Source of the DNA: Nepenthes gracilis
Lineage: Eukaryota; Streptophyta; Magnoliopsida; Caryophyllales; Nepenthaceae
Length of the DNA stretch: 64,000 nt
NCBI GenBank assembly: GCA_033239525.1
Contig: BSYO01000020.1
Span: 13,084,546-13,148,545, forward strand
Direction: 5' to 3'
Shown here: piece by piece, positions 37,901 to 51,100 of the stretch
Numbering within the stretch: the stretch's first letter is position 1
Layout: the number at the start of each line of letters is the position of its first letter
Notes under the pieces: generated by a model
What the model was told of the DNA's origin: nothing
Databases searched by the model: none
Seen by the model: only the letters and a program-made list of their open reading frames with translations
Position numbers and translations under genes: made by a program

Positions 37901-40900
37901 TATGTGTTGGTATTGGTGTGAAATTTCTTTATATTTCATTTGTGGTTACTTTCTCAATCTTTCAATGACTTGGCTTTCAAATGAAAAAAATCTGCTTCCC
38001 TTTTCATCCTTGGGTGAGAACATGTTCGTGAAATCATACAGTTTTCTTATTATGCACTTAACTGACTTCTTTCAGGATTTTCAAAAGGAGATTGTTAAAG
38101 CAGCAGAGACTTTTACAGCTATTGGGTATAAAATCATTGAAGCAGGTGAAAATAGTTCCCTTATTTTTTCAATAATGACTCGTGCCAATACATGGCTTAG
38201 ATTGTAATCGTTTGCATATAGTGAAAAATTGTGGCCATTGTTGCCTCGGTGCAAGTGCAGAATTCTTGGATTGTTAGGTGACTGTGCTGGGCTTGAATCT
38301 TGAGAGTGGCCAGCTTGAGCAAATAATTTAACTTGGATAATTGAGATCACAGCTTGTCCCAGCATAGCCTGCTCAGCAGCAGCTGTATTGGGTATTTGCC
38401 ATCAATATACATTGTGATTTTTGAGCTAATATATCTGCTTATCATTATAAAATTAGCTTAATACTTGATCTAAGTTCTGGTATCTTTGGATGCCAAAAGG
38501 AGTCATATTTACTAGACTAGCCACCAACATGCACATTAGAACTATGTGACTCAGCATTCAGGGAAGCACAAAGAAAATCAAGGGCTGGGATCATTTTCTT
38601 TGAGGATGTCTTGTGGCTCTCTTAGTATGCTATGCATGCCTCTTTAGGATCAATTTCTGTTGAGATTTAGATAAGCATGTAAGGCAGCTGCTGCCTGCTT
38701 CTCAATATTTGCGCTTTTCTTTGTGAGTCTTTTTGCTTCTTCACATCATCTTTCTCTTATATAGTTTTTGGTTATTTTTTTTATCTTGTTGAATTCTCTG
38801 CTTTTTCTGATTCTCCATTTAGTGCATCTGTGAAGTGCACACAATTTCATGTAGTTTGTTGTCCATTCTTTGCTAGTAGCTGTTTATGTGAGTTGTGTTG
38901 ATTTTATCTACCATTTTTTATAGCTAAAGCTATAGAAATAACCTCTTTATAATGAAGGAATATAAAGTTGCATGTGTTTTACATTTACCCTTCATAGACT
39001 ATCAATAAAGGAGCATCATGCACTGGGCAGCCAAGATAGGCCTTTGTATTTTTATGCATATTTTTGATAGCATGCATTGATTCATTGTATTGAATCTGAT
39101 TTTCATGTATGTTACAGGTTAATAACCTGATAAATAATCTTCAATTTTTTAGCTTTTTGAAGGATTGTCTGTGATGCCCTTAATATTTATACTTTTTGGG
39201 ATGAGAATTTATCTGGGGCATGATTTTATATGATGATATTATAAATAAAGTAAGGGTATTTGGACTTGAAAATTATTTAAAGTTTGTTTAGGTAAGGAAT
39301 TGAAGGTTCTTGTGTGACGTCTGATGCAGTGTTCTATTTTTCATGACCCGACTTGGCTTATCAAAATCATTATTAAACTATTTGAATCATTATGCAGAAA
39401 ACCATAAAAAAAAACATATCTAAAAATTCTTCACAAAATATAAATAACAATAATAAACACTTTATTGATATGAATCGCAAACGTTTACAGCAATTTACGC
39501 TAACTAAAAACAATTTGCCATAACTTATACAATATACCGTTTAAACATACAAAATAATACGTGTAAATAATCTAATATTACTTCATCTTGAATCTTCTTG
39601 TATGATATCCTTGATGACCTCACTAATTTATATCTATATTTTTGAAAACCTGCAACTAAACTAGCTTAATTTAACAAAACAACTAGGAGTAAGCTGAATG
39701 TTTAGTAACTTATATAGTCTACAATATAATATATGCATACTCATATCAATATATTAATATGATATTAAATGTCTAAATAATCAAGAGTAAGAGGATTTGA
39801 TATGTCAATGTACATCCAAAGGACATACCAAACTACAACATGAAATAGACAACCAATATTTTATCCATATGTTTAAAGACATATCAACCAACGACATAAA
39901 GGATAAGACCTGAGATTTCCACATAAGATGCAAAGATTGCATCTAACCATTTTATGACAACTGAAGTCATAAACTCAAGAGATACACTAACAATCTCCTA
40001 TGAATCTTACTGTTTGTCGACCAAAGATTGTTGTATTTATACTCTCGCATAGTTGGGTAAATAACATGAGGTCCTTGAATTCCAAGATCATCCATGCAGC
40101 CAATTCACATGTCATGCGGAGTCACACATCCAACTCACATGGCAATATAATAACAAGCAACCAGCTCACGTGATATATAATAAGATCCAATATCTCTTGT
40201 TGATATCCAATTGATATTACAATATGTTGGTCGCACGAGTATAAGCATCCCACCACAAATAACATGACCTTAATATCCATAGAATACTAAAATTAGTATC
40301 GGAAAACTATAGATTATATCACGATGCCGTATGTTCCATATTCCTTGATACCATGATATTGTCATATAATCTTCTCAACCTTATCAATAGCTATGTGTCA
40401 AAGGAAGCAATTCCAATTCTCAAATACAAGCATCAACAATCAAATATCAAAATCCATGAAAATAGAACAATTTTAAGATTTGGATAACAATATGTGAATC
40501 TAGCTTTCAAGCATTGGCTCGCACGTTATCACGGTGCCGTATGTTCCATATTCCTTGATATTGTGATATTGTCGTATAATCTCCTCAACCTTATCAATAG
40601 TTTTGAGTCAAAGGAAGCAATTCCAATTCTCAAATACAAGCATCAACAATCAAATATCAAAATCCATTAAAATAGAACAATTTTAAGATTTGGATAACAA
40701 TATGTGAATCTAGCTTACAAGCATTGGCTCACATGCTATGGAACTGACAATGGCATTTGAACTCCGTTTGCATGCTGCTCAACCATCAAAACCGAGAAGC
40801 TTTCATTTGGTTTTCAAATGAGTAAAAGTTCATTAAACTCAATAAGGAATTACTTAAACTCAAAGATCAAAACTTATATGGCATTTAGAAAGTCATATGA

Positions 40901-41871
40901 ACTAAATATGACAAAAATCAACCGTTGAACCAATGGATTTAACCAGGATTTAAAGTAATGTAGAAATTGGACAAAGTTGTCCCAACAGACACTTGATGTT
41001 TGAACGCTGCATCAAATGCCAAAATAGAAACACCACGAAATGACTTCGAATTCGAATGATTCTTGAATGTTCTGAAAGGATAAGATAATTAATCATGTCA
41101 TCTATTACTAAACTTGAATAAAAATCGAATATGGATATGAAAGTGAATATTAATATGCAACGACATAATTCATTTCCATTTTCATGTCTTAATCTTCATT
41201 TCTTCCATAGTTTTCCATAGTTTATGCAAAATATCATTTACATATAAACATATACTTTGAAACAAAAATCCCATACTTCAAGTATAAATAAGGAAAACTA
41301 TAGAAATCAAATTATATCATGATTGTTTGGAAGAAAATATAGAATAATTAAACCATACTTTATAAAATAATAATAAGATGATTTGCAATCAAGAAGGAAG
41401 AATGACTTACAATCATGAAAGGATGAATGAATTTACTTGATTTCTAATCTTTGCTTTCGTTTCTTTAATCCTTCCTCTCCGTTATCCCTTTTTTAATTTT
41501 TTGATCTTCCTTTCTTCTTCTTCTTCTCCTTTTCTCTGAACTTTTTCTCTTTTTATTTCAATTGTAACCCTATGTTTGGTTGGAGGGAATAAGGTGGAAA
41601 TAGAATTTCTATTCCTTGGGAATAAAAATTCCTTCGTTTGGTTACAAATTTAATCGGGAATAAGTATTTTCTCGGAATTATTATTCCCACAAATGTGGGA
41701 ATCACCACTTATATGGAAATTGTTATTCTCACAAATTATTATTATTATTATTATTATTATTGTTGTTGTGTTTAATTATTATTATTATTATTATTATTTT
41801 GTTTTATTATTATTATTGTTATTAGCTATTATTATTATTATTTTGTTTAATTATTATTATTATTATGTTTA

Positions 41872-41906
<35 letters not shown>

Positions 41907-42079
41907 GTTTAATTATTATTATTATTAGGTATTATTATTACATATTATTATTATTATTATTATTATTACATATTATTATTATTAGGTATTATTATTATTA
42001 TTGTTATTTTGTTTTATTATTGTTATTATTATCACATATTATTATTATTATTATTTTGTTTATTATTATTGTTATTTTG

Positions 42080-42113
<34 letters not shown>

Positions 42114-45100
42114 TGTTGGGTTCCAATACCCGGGGTCCCTAAAGGAATGGGCAAGGGGACGAGTACTTGACCCGAGAAGCCCAAGTTGTCAGTTTGCCCA
42201 AGACCGCGTAAGGTGTAAGCAACCCGAGGACATTCCGCAATGGGCCCAAAAGCCTTTAGCAAGTCAGCGATGCAGTCAACGACCGAGAGCTCTCTCATCC
42301 CGTCCGAGAACAAGCGCGATATGGCATCTAGTACGCGGACTCATCCAAAGGCTGATAAGGCCAGTAAGGGACGAGGACTCTCCTTGATGTTCGAGAATGC
42401 CAGCTCAGCTTCACAGTCATCAAGGGACACGCAACCCATACATCACGCCACCGCCGCAGTCAGTAACAAACCCCAGAACATGCCTTGTCACTTCAAGACT
42501 GACATTCCTGACAAGGTATGGCGGTCGGGCGCACGCTGGGCGCCTAGCTTCGCACACGCCAAGATGCTCGACACAAGAAGATGGCCATGTCGCCAGAGGG
42601 TGGACGATCTCATGCGCCAAGCCCACGTGACATTTCCAACAACCACATTTCTCTATAAATACCCACTTAAAGCACACAAAAACCCTTCTCTCGGACATCT
42701 CTTCGTGCATCTGGGCTCTCGGACCTTCCTCCCGGGCAAGTAAAAGAGATAAAAGAAAGGGTCTCTCCCTGCTTTGTATTTTTGTACACAATAAACGAAC
42801 GATAGTGAAGATCCATTTCAGGCTTCAAGCCTCGTGGTTTTTCCCTCCTCACTTTAAGGGGAGGTTTTCCACGTAAAAATTTGGTCTCAATCTCTCTCTT
42901 TCTAACTTCAAACTTCAAACACTTATGTTGCTCCGGACCCCGAAAACCGGTACGCAACATTGGCGCCGTCTGTGGGAACAGGACTAAAAGTCAGCTTCTC
43001 ACCCTCCCAGACAACACCAGACCATATTTCAACAATTCTTATACAACCGCCAATACCCAAAAAATGATGAGCAGGCGAGACAGTACGTCCGCCCGAGAGG
43101 ACGAGCACTTCGATAGGTGTCTCCCGTCAGGCAACATGAGGAGTGGCGGTCCCAGCATGCGAAAGCTAGAACAAAAGGTGGATAACCTTTCAAGAACCGT
43201 TCATACCCTACGCGAGAGGGTATACGAGCAGTCCAGAGGAAGACACCCTGAAAGCTCACTCCCACCGGTGCCTCAGGAGCAACAGGCCTTGAGTTCCCGG
43301 TGAGTTGAGGATTACCTCAACAGAAGAAATTTATGAGCCGAGGCCTGCAAGGAGGGGGCTCAAGAGGCTCGGGAAGACTGTCTTTGGACCCGAGGCCGGC
43401 CCGAAGCAACTCGGTAGAGAATCGGAAGACTCCTTGCCCTCGAGGACAGGGGAAGGAAGGAGAAGGGCGAGCGCCCACCAGAAGACCCAACAACCGTTCG
43501 GGCACGATAAGCCCGAGCGGATGGTCCTTGGGGAAGAAAAACACTCGAGTCCATTGGCCTTCACCGACTCCTTCACCAACATCCGAGGCGCGATCAAGGA
43601 CGAGAGATTCCTAAGATGGCCGGGCGTTGCCAAGAACTCAAGAAGGGAGGTGACAATGGGAATACCGCCATTACCATTCTTTGTCACGGCCACGACACCG
43701 AGGAGGCTAGGAAGCTTCGTGCAGAGATCAAAGCGGCTAGTGGCGGAAGGCTATCTTGACCGATTTCATCCACGACACTGGGGTACGGCCCCGCAGCCAG
43801 GACGCAACCGGTCACGCCACTCCCGGGCAAGGCTAGGACGGGCTTGGAACACGCTCGACTCGTTTAGTAACGCGCAAGATCGGGCAAGGCTAAAGACTGA
43901 ACATAATTGTCAAAAGACCTAAGGGAGCAGCGAGAGGACCACCAAGACTGGAGCTTATGGACTAATGTAACATGAGGAATTCAAGAAGGCCCTAGAGGCT
44001 AGACGGCGTAACACGTACCCATCAATAAAAACGTCCATTCGTTGTATCAATCGAGAACTGCTCCAAGACTCCCTCATCAACGACAAATCAAAAACTCGGT
44101 TCCGTCCGAGCGGCCCAAGAGGTCGAAATCAAAAACTCGGTTCCGTCCGAGCGGCCCACGAGGTCGAAATCAAAAACTCGGTTCCGTCCGAGCGGCCCAA
44201 GAGGTCGAAATCAAAAAACTCGGTTCCGTCCGAGCGGCCCAAGAGGTCGAAATCAAAAACTCGGTTCCGTCCGAGCGGCCCAAGAGGTCGAATTTAATGA
44301 AACTCGGTTCCGTCCGAGTGGCCCAAGAGGTCGAAATCAAAAACTCGGTTATGTCCGAGCGGCCCACGAGGTCAAATTCAAGAACTCAGTTCCGTCCCAA
44401 ACAATCTTAAGGGCCAAAGCCTCAACGAGCATGACGAAAAAGAAGAAGGAAGCACAGCGAGAAATCGTCTAAAACTTAAGTATTATTTCATGAAACAACG
44501 CATGTACATCATATAAAAAAAAATACATGTGCACTTCCTAAGACGCTGGGGGCTGGCTCCCCGAGAACTTCGCCTGTTGAGGCTGATCTCTGTGAAGCGC
44601 AGGGGGATCCGCCGAATTTGAAGGCCCTGACGGCCCTGAAGAAAGAGGATCACGGGACGGCCCTGGCTGAGAAGAGCTAGGGAAAGGCCTCTCGGAAATC
44701 TCGTATAAATCTTCTGCGGTTAAAGCATTGGCATTCCGGGGATCAAGCACAGCAGCAGGGAACCGCGAGTGAATAAGTCGAATTACTCGGCGGCACATGT
44801 GAATGCCGTCCCAGTACCTGCTCTCCAATAAAGGCCCAAGTTCCGCGGGGGATATGGACGCCCTTAGCCTCTCCTCCAAAAGATACAACCTTTCTTGAAG
44901 CACTGACTGCTGAGCCCGTTGAAGCTTCACAGTTTCCTCCAATAAGGTTATCTTATTTCTAGCCTCAGCTAGCTCCATCTCAGCCCTTCGGGCCCCCTCA
45001 CTGCTCATCTTGTGGCCTCCATTTGGGAGAAACCCTGGGCAACCCCTCCAATTATCACATCAATCTTCCCGGCTACATCTGGAGCTACATCAAAGAGCAA

Positions 45101-48100
45101 AACCATTAGAACAGGAAGGAAAAGCAAAAGGCCAGACACTCGTGAGAACAATGAAAGTACCTGGGAAATGAGGAAATCGCCGCTTACAGTGGCCTCCCCA
45201 CTGGTCTCGGGCGGTTGGGCCTCACGGACAGGCACCACAGGAACCTCAACCTCTGCTTCAGATAAGGGAACGCCAGCGTGAGGAGTGACGCCCGAGGACT
45301 CGACAGCAATAAAAGGCGCCGCCGTCTCCTCCTCAGCAGCACAGAAATCTTGGGCGCCTTCAGTTTCTTCACAAGAATGAACTTGGACTATAACGGGATG
45401 CTCGGAAGGATCCGAGGACATCAGATCAGCCACAAACTCCTCAACCTCCACCGCCTCTGCTTCACCCGGCCTCGCTTCCCTCTTTGCGCCTTGTAAGAGC
45501 TCACGCCCGCCATGTCTCCTAAGGCAAATCCGCGAGAATGTGAACGGATCATCAAAAGGGGCCGGACGCCCGAAATCTCGTGAGGCGGAGAATTGTCCCC
45601 GAGGACCAGCGGAGAGGACCGGATGAGGACAGAGGAAGCCAAGACCTTCCGTCCCCGAGGACTGGGCAAAGTGATCCTCGCCCTCTTGGAAAGAGGGGCA
45701 ATCACATCATCAACAACGACGTCAAAAGCATCGTCATCATCGTCATCGAGGGGAGAATAGACAAGGGCGGCGGACGCTTTAAGCTCTCGGTCGTAGAGCC
45801 CTTTCAGACGACCGGCCTAGGACCTATCCTCAAAGGCCGCGTATTCCCCCTCGACCTCTTTTCTTGGACTTCTTGACTTTAGGCTGCAGCAGAGGTCTCG
45901 ACTCTCGTGATTCCCACTGCCTCCCTCATGAAATTTCTCGGGCGACAACCGGATGTCAAGGCTTATCTGGGATGGAAGCCCCCAAAGGTCGGGTAAGCAC
46001 CGAGTCAGTAAACTCCTTCGCATTTCCTTCTCCTCCAACGAAGGCTTAGAACACCACCGTGGGCCACTTTCCCCAACCAACGGGGATGGCCTGCTCGTGA
46101 ACTCCGAGGAAGAAGTACTTATCCTTCCACCGCTTGGTGGAGTCGGGATCGCCCCGCACATTAGTGAAAATCCGGACGCGAGTCATAGAAATCAGTCCAA
46201 GGTTATGCGTAAAGCGAAACATAACTCGACGGTGGTGACACTCAAGAGCTTCTCACGGCATCTCAAGAAAACACAAGGAGACTAAATACCTTATCGCGTT
46301 GGTCAAGTCTCGCGAAAGGAACCCCAAGTGCCCTCATAATCTCGTAAAGCTCTGTGGCGGTGGGAACCGCAACCCGCCTTTAAGGTGGACTTCAAACCGT
46401 GAATGGTTGCCCGAGGGCTCAACGCCCTATCCTCTGCTCCCGGAATGAGCACGCCCGTGGACTCCGAAATGTGATATCGAGCTCGAACCTCCGAAAGCCT
46501 ATCAAGGGTCATCGTAGAAGCAATCTCTCTCACTCCAGGCGCCCTCGACATCGGGAAGTGAAGGTGGAAAGGCACGAGAAAATTTCAAAAGGAAGAAGAC
46601 GCTAAGAGAAGAAAACGGAAGGAAAATGGGCAGAAATGCTTCTGTAAGGAAAGAAAGCCATTTATAGGTTTGAAAATTTGAAAGGGCGCCATCATTGCCC
46701 AGGCCACGCGTCGCCTGGCCATTCGACAGCAGGACATGATGACCTTTGCCTTCCCAAGGTATACGCAGCCCGTCAGTCACGCATTTAATGCTCTGCAGAA
46801 GCCCAAAACGGCGGCGCTGCGAGTTTTCGGACTCAAATAAGTTCTCGGACATCACAGCTTCAGATTTTTGTTGGTCATAAACCCGAGGACACAATTTGTC
46901 TCGGACTGAGTCTAGAGTTAAGTCTTGAGCGTCATCACTCCTCGGACGATCAGTATGCGCGCGGACGGATTCTCATGGGAAATGCCATCTGGAAGGACGG
47001 TGGTGTTACGAAGACATGCCAAACGGTCGAGGACTTCGAACCCTTTGGCATGGGGGGCTAGTGTTGGGTTCCAATATTTGGTCCCTAAAGGAATGGGCAA
47101 GGGGCGAGTACTTGACCCGAGAAGCCCAAGTTGTCGCTTTTGCCCAAGACCGCGTAAGGTGTGGCAACCCGAGGACATTCATGATGGGCCCAAAAGCCTT
47201 TAGCAAGTCAGCGATGCAAAATAACGGACCGAGAGCTCTCTCATCCCGCCCGAGAACAAGCGATATGGCATCTAGTACGCGGACTCATCCAAAGGCCGAT
47301 AAGGCCAGTGAAGGGACGAGGACTCTCCTCGATGTTCGAGAATGCCACCGCCCTTCACACCATCAAGGGACACGCAACCCATACATCACGCCACCGGGCC
47401 AGCACAAGAATAAACCCGAGAACATGCTCACTTCAAGGTGACATTCCCGACAAAGGTATAGCGGGGGCTGCGCTGGGCAGCCTAGCTTCCGCACACGCCA
47501 AAGATGCGACACAAAGATGGTCATGTCAACAGTAGGTGGATGCCTCTTGCAGCGCCAACAACCACGTGGACATTTCCAACAACCACATTTCTCTATAAAT
47601 ACCCACTTAAGGCACACAAGAAACGGACCCTTCTCTGGACATCTCTTCGTGCATCTGGGCTCTCTGGACCTTCCTCCTGGGCAAGTAAAAGAGATAAAAG
47701 AAAGGGTCTCTCCCTGCTTTGTATTTTTGTACACAACAAACGAACGATAGTGAAGATCCATTTCAGGCTTCAAGCCTCGTGGTTTTTCCCTCCTCACTTT
47801 AAGGGGAGGTTTTCCACGTAAAAATTTGGTCTCAATCTCTCTCTTTCTAACTTCAAACTTCAAACACTTATGTTGCTCCGGACCCCGAAAACCGGTACGC
47901 AACAATTACATATTATTATTATTATTATTATTATTCCCACCTTATTTTTCATACTATTCAATAAACCAAATAATATAATACTAATTACCACATTATTCTA
48001 TTCCAACAACTAAACATGAGAATAACGATTCCAACTCTATTCACATCATATTCTTTTCTCTAGAATAACTATTCTATTCCCACCTTATTTCATTCTAGTA

Positions 48101-51100
48101 ACCAAACGTACTGTAAGAGAATTAGGAATGCTAATTATGTAAAATATGTCTTCCTTTTATAGAGTTAAAAATTTTCAATGTTATTGTAATTAATCTGTCC
48201 AAACATGTCCTTAATTAGGTTATTTAACTAATTTTCTATCCATGTCTAACTTCCAGCGGCCAGGAATATAACTTCCAATCAATTTTTGCACCAAAAATTG
48301 ATCTGTCAACACAACAATTTTTTGGCGTTCAATGTACCGGTCGAACGCTGCGTCACATGTCACTACAAATATCTGGCATTTGAGTTACCATTCAAATGTT
48401 GCATCAAATGTCATACTAGATCCTTCAATTTCTTACCGAAACAAACTCTAAATAATTACAAAGTCTAAATACCCTTACTTTATCCATAATATGATCTTAT
48501 AAATTCATGCTCCAAATAAATTTTCATCCCAAAAAGTATAAATATTCAGGGCATCACATTGTCTATGTTATTTATGGCATTCATATTTATAGACTCACCT
48601 TAATCATTACTTTTGTGCATGTAAATGCCATGGATGTGGCTGTCTGTCTATAACTGTCATTCCCTTTTCATTCTCTATAAATGTCAGGAACCAAATTGTC
48701 TGATGACTGTTGCAAATATGGAGCTGAAAATATTGACGATGATATTTTAGCTAAGGCTGCATCTATATATGGTGATGCTCTCAAACACGTGGAAAAAGAG
48801 CAAGAAGATCTGAATAGGCTAATACTGTCTCAGGTTAGTTTTTGTTGTTGTTATGTAAATCCTTGTATGGCATCAATCGGTATATCCACTTTCTACTTAG
48901 TTGTTTGTTCTGTCCCATGAATTGTTGATAATTGAAAAGAGATATCTCTGTAAACACAAGCTGCAGAAGATAATACGCTAGAACAATGCAGAAGTGTCAC
49001 TTCAATCTGGGTATATTTTGAAAAGCCTATTAAGTGTTTCCTAAGTTCTTCTGTATTATCTCTACAAACTCTGCTATCACAATATGAAGCAATCAGCTTC
49101 AATAGCATCCTTACAAAACTCAAATTGTTATCAGCCAAACTATATAATGTGTAGTCAAACTTCCCTGTAATTCGTTGCCCATCTGTTGTTGGAAGAATTC
49201 ATCATTGTGCTTACTTTCCTCCTTGGGCTGCCAGCAAATTCTATTCGTGTCATTAGGCCTACTACAGGTTTCTTTATCTTCTTAATTTGAATGCATCTAA
49301 CTTCTATAATTTGGATTAAGTTTTTTTTTTTTTAATTAGTGGATGAATTGCATTTCCAATATTAAATTTTCATTAAAAATAAAATTTCATAATCTCATTA
49401 AATTTTTTTTAAGGACATCTGGTCTAATGAAGAATCAATTTGTTTGTTACTAGATAATGAAAGAATAGAAAAAATTGTTTGTTTCTTTTTGTTTTCCATT
49501 TCATTTCTCTGTGGAAAAATTTGACAATGGATTATTTCAATTTTATTTTATAATTGACTGATTCTCCATCTTCATTAATTGGAAAAGTACTGGAGTACTG
49601 TGTTTCCACTTTCAGTATAAAACCCAGAACACTGTAAGAGTATTTTCAAAAATACCTATGAAATTTGAGAAATCGAAACAAGGTTCCCCATTTTCCTAAT
49701 TGTGTTTTGCATTTGGTAAACTTGTTTTTACCTTTAATTTTTCTTAAAATAAACTAAATGACAAGCAAGAACATTTTCATAAGTGTCATGTGGTAGGTGT
49801 TTCAGGTCCGAAACTTGATCCAAGCTGTTTCTATCTGTTGATTTGTCATACACACAAGGTTGTAGTTGTTGGAGGGGAAATGGATATTTTCGGTCTAACT
49901 TTATGTGTAAGACCTGAACTCTCATTTGACCTAAATTTATTTGTTATCCTGTTTAGATAATGTCGAGTATTATCCTAGCAAATGATTTTTTTTTCTTTCC
50001 TAGCTCTTCTTTCCCAATGAAAAAAAATCAAATGGTTAGTTACTTAGTGCTAGCTACACAATTATCCCAGCTATACTTAATTGGATTCATTTTCTCAACT
50101 TCAGAACTTTCTAATTTACTAGCATAATAGAATTTACTGTCAAATCTCCTAAATTAAAGCTACTAAATAGATGCATAAATTTCACTGCTGCTGCCCCAGT
50201 TTTTAGATCCCTTGAGAGCAATGAGTACCGGTGCCCCTCTCGAGGATGCTCGGCATCTTGCACAACGTTATAGTCGGATGAGACAGGAAGCAGAGGCTCA
50301 GGTACTGAGATAATATTACTCCTACTAATGTAAATATTGGCTAATATGTATTGGTATTAGGCTTTCTGATACAAATATTTTCCAATATCGTGACGATATT
50401 GTGATATATTTCCATATCGGCAACATTTTGCTAGATATTGACCGATATTCAAAAGATCGGTTGATACGACCTTATTAACTTATGATTTTTAGAAATTCTT
50501 TCTGCCAATATATCTGATGTTGATTCATATTATCCAATGACGATACGGTCGTAACAGATACCGATACCGATTTTGGTATTTTCACCAATGATTGCTGCTC
50601 TTACTGTTTTTTCATGAATAAACATCTGCTTTATTTCCCACCCAGCCTATGAAGTGTAGTTTACTATCGCTATCTGGATTGAGAGATCATGTTAGTAAAC
50701 AGGCAGCTGAGATTTCCCGAAGACAGGCACGTGTGAAGGAAGCTCCAAGTCATGAAAATGTCGCAAAGCTGCATGCTGCTGAAGCTAGAATGCAGGAGCT
50801 GAAAGCCAACATGGCAATTCTAGGTAAAGAGGCAGCAGCTGCACTAACTGCTGTTGAATCACAGCAGCAAAGACTAACATTTCAGAGGCTTGTTGCTTTG
50901 GTTTGTATTTGCCATCTGTTATTTAACTATTTTTCTCATAAATAAATAACACAATTGCGTTGGTGGTTTCATAAGCTTGATTTTTTGCACATGAAGGTCG
51001 AGGGAGAAAAAAATTACCATTTAAGAATAGCTACCATTCTTAGTGAGGTTGAAGCTGAGGTAGATATATCTTTTTTTTTTTTCGGGAGAGAAATGTTTGA

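Larger units (their letters stand above)
42114..47904 (+). mobile_element. Non-autonomous TAT-like LTR retrotransposon (in intron 3)
   Basis: Two direct LTRs (42114-42959 and 47062-47904), TGTTGGGTTCC to GCAACA. A primer site follows the first LTR and a polypurine tract precedes the second. The 4.1 kb internal part has a short gag-like ORF, 41-bp tandem repeats and an antisense gene, but no protease, RT or integrase. It therefore depended on partners (LARD-like). No clean target duplication is visible, probably because it lies in a microsatellite that has since changed length. Confidence 0.88.
41568..48113. mobile_element. Tourist-like MITE, split by later insertions
   Basis: The left end (CCCTATGTTTGGTT, then AATAAGGTGGAAATAGAA) and the reverse complement of the right end (CAGTACGTTTGGTT, then AATAAGGTGGGAATAGAA) form a TIR. 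Flanked by TAA at 41565-41567 and 48114-48116, as expected for PIF/Harbinger-type MITEs. Arms without the insert are about 170 and 180 bp. Confidence 0.7.
39170..48558 (-). mobile_element. Tekay-like LTR with inverted terminal duplication (in intron 3)
   Basis: Perfect 5-bp target duplication TTGTC at 39165-39169 and 48559-48563. Ends are TGTGATGCCC...GGGCATCACA. The LTR proper runs on the minus strand from 48558 to about 39330, interrupted by nested insertions (41568-48113). The first ~160 bp of that LTR (48400-48558) recurs in opposite orientation at 39170-39329; I count about 21 mismatches in 159. The minus-strand leader is GA-rich (41450-41560 on +), as in other Tekay-type LTRs. No internal domain. 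Confidence 0.7.

Noticed and set aside
42240..42743. Open frames of 167 and 123 codons on opposite strands
   Set aside because: Both lie inside an LTR and overlap its TATA region.
43305..43922. Plus-strand open frame of 205 codons
   Set aside because: No recognised domain; both strands are open there because of GC content in a decayed element interior.
44042..44410. Repetitive protein from the 41-bp repeats, or a CRISPR-like array
   Set aside because: The repeats are head-to-tail with no unique spacers, in a plant retrotransposon; the peptide only mirrors the repeats.
50191..50206. TTTTAG acceptor for exon 5
   Set aside because: Gives an immediate stop; CCCCAG seven bases earlier keeps the conserved frame.
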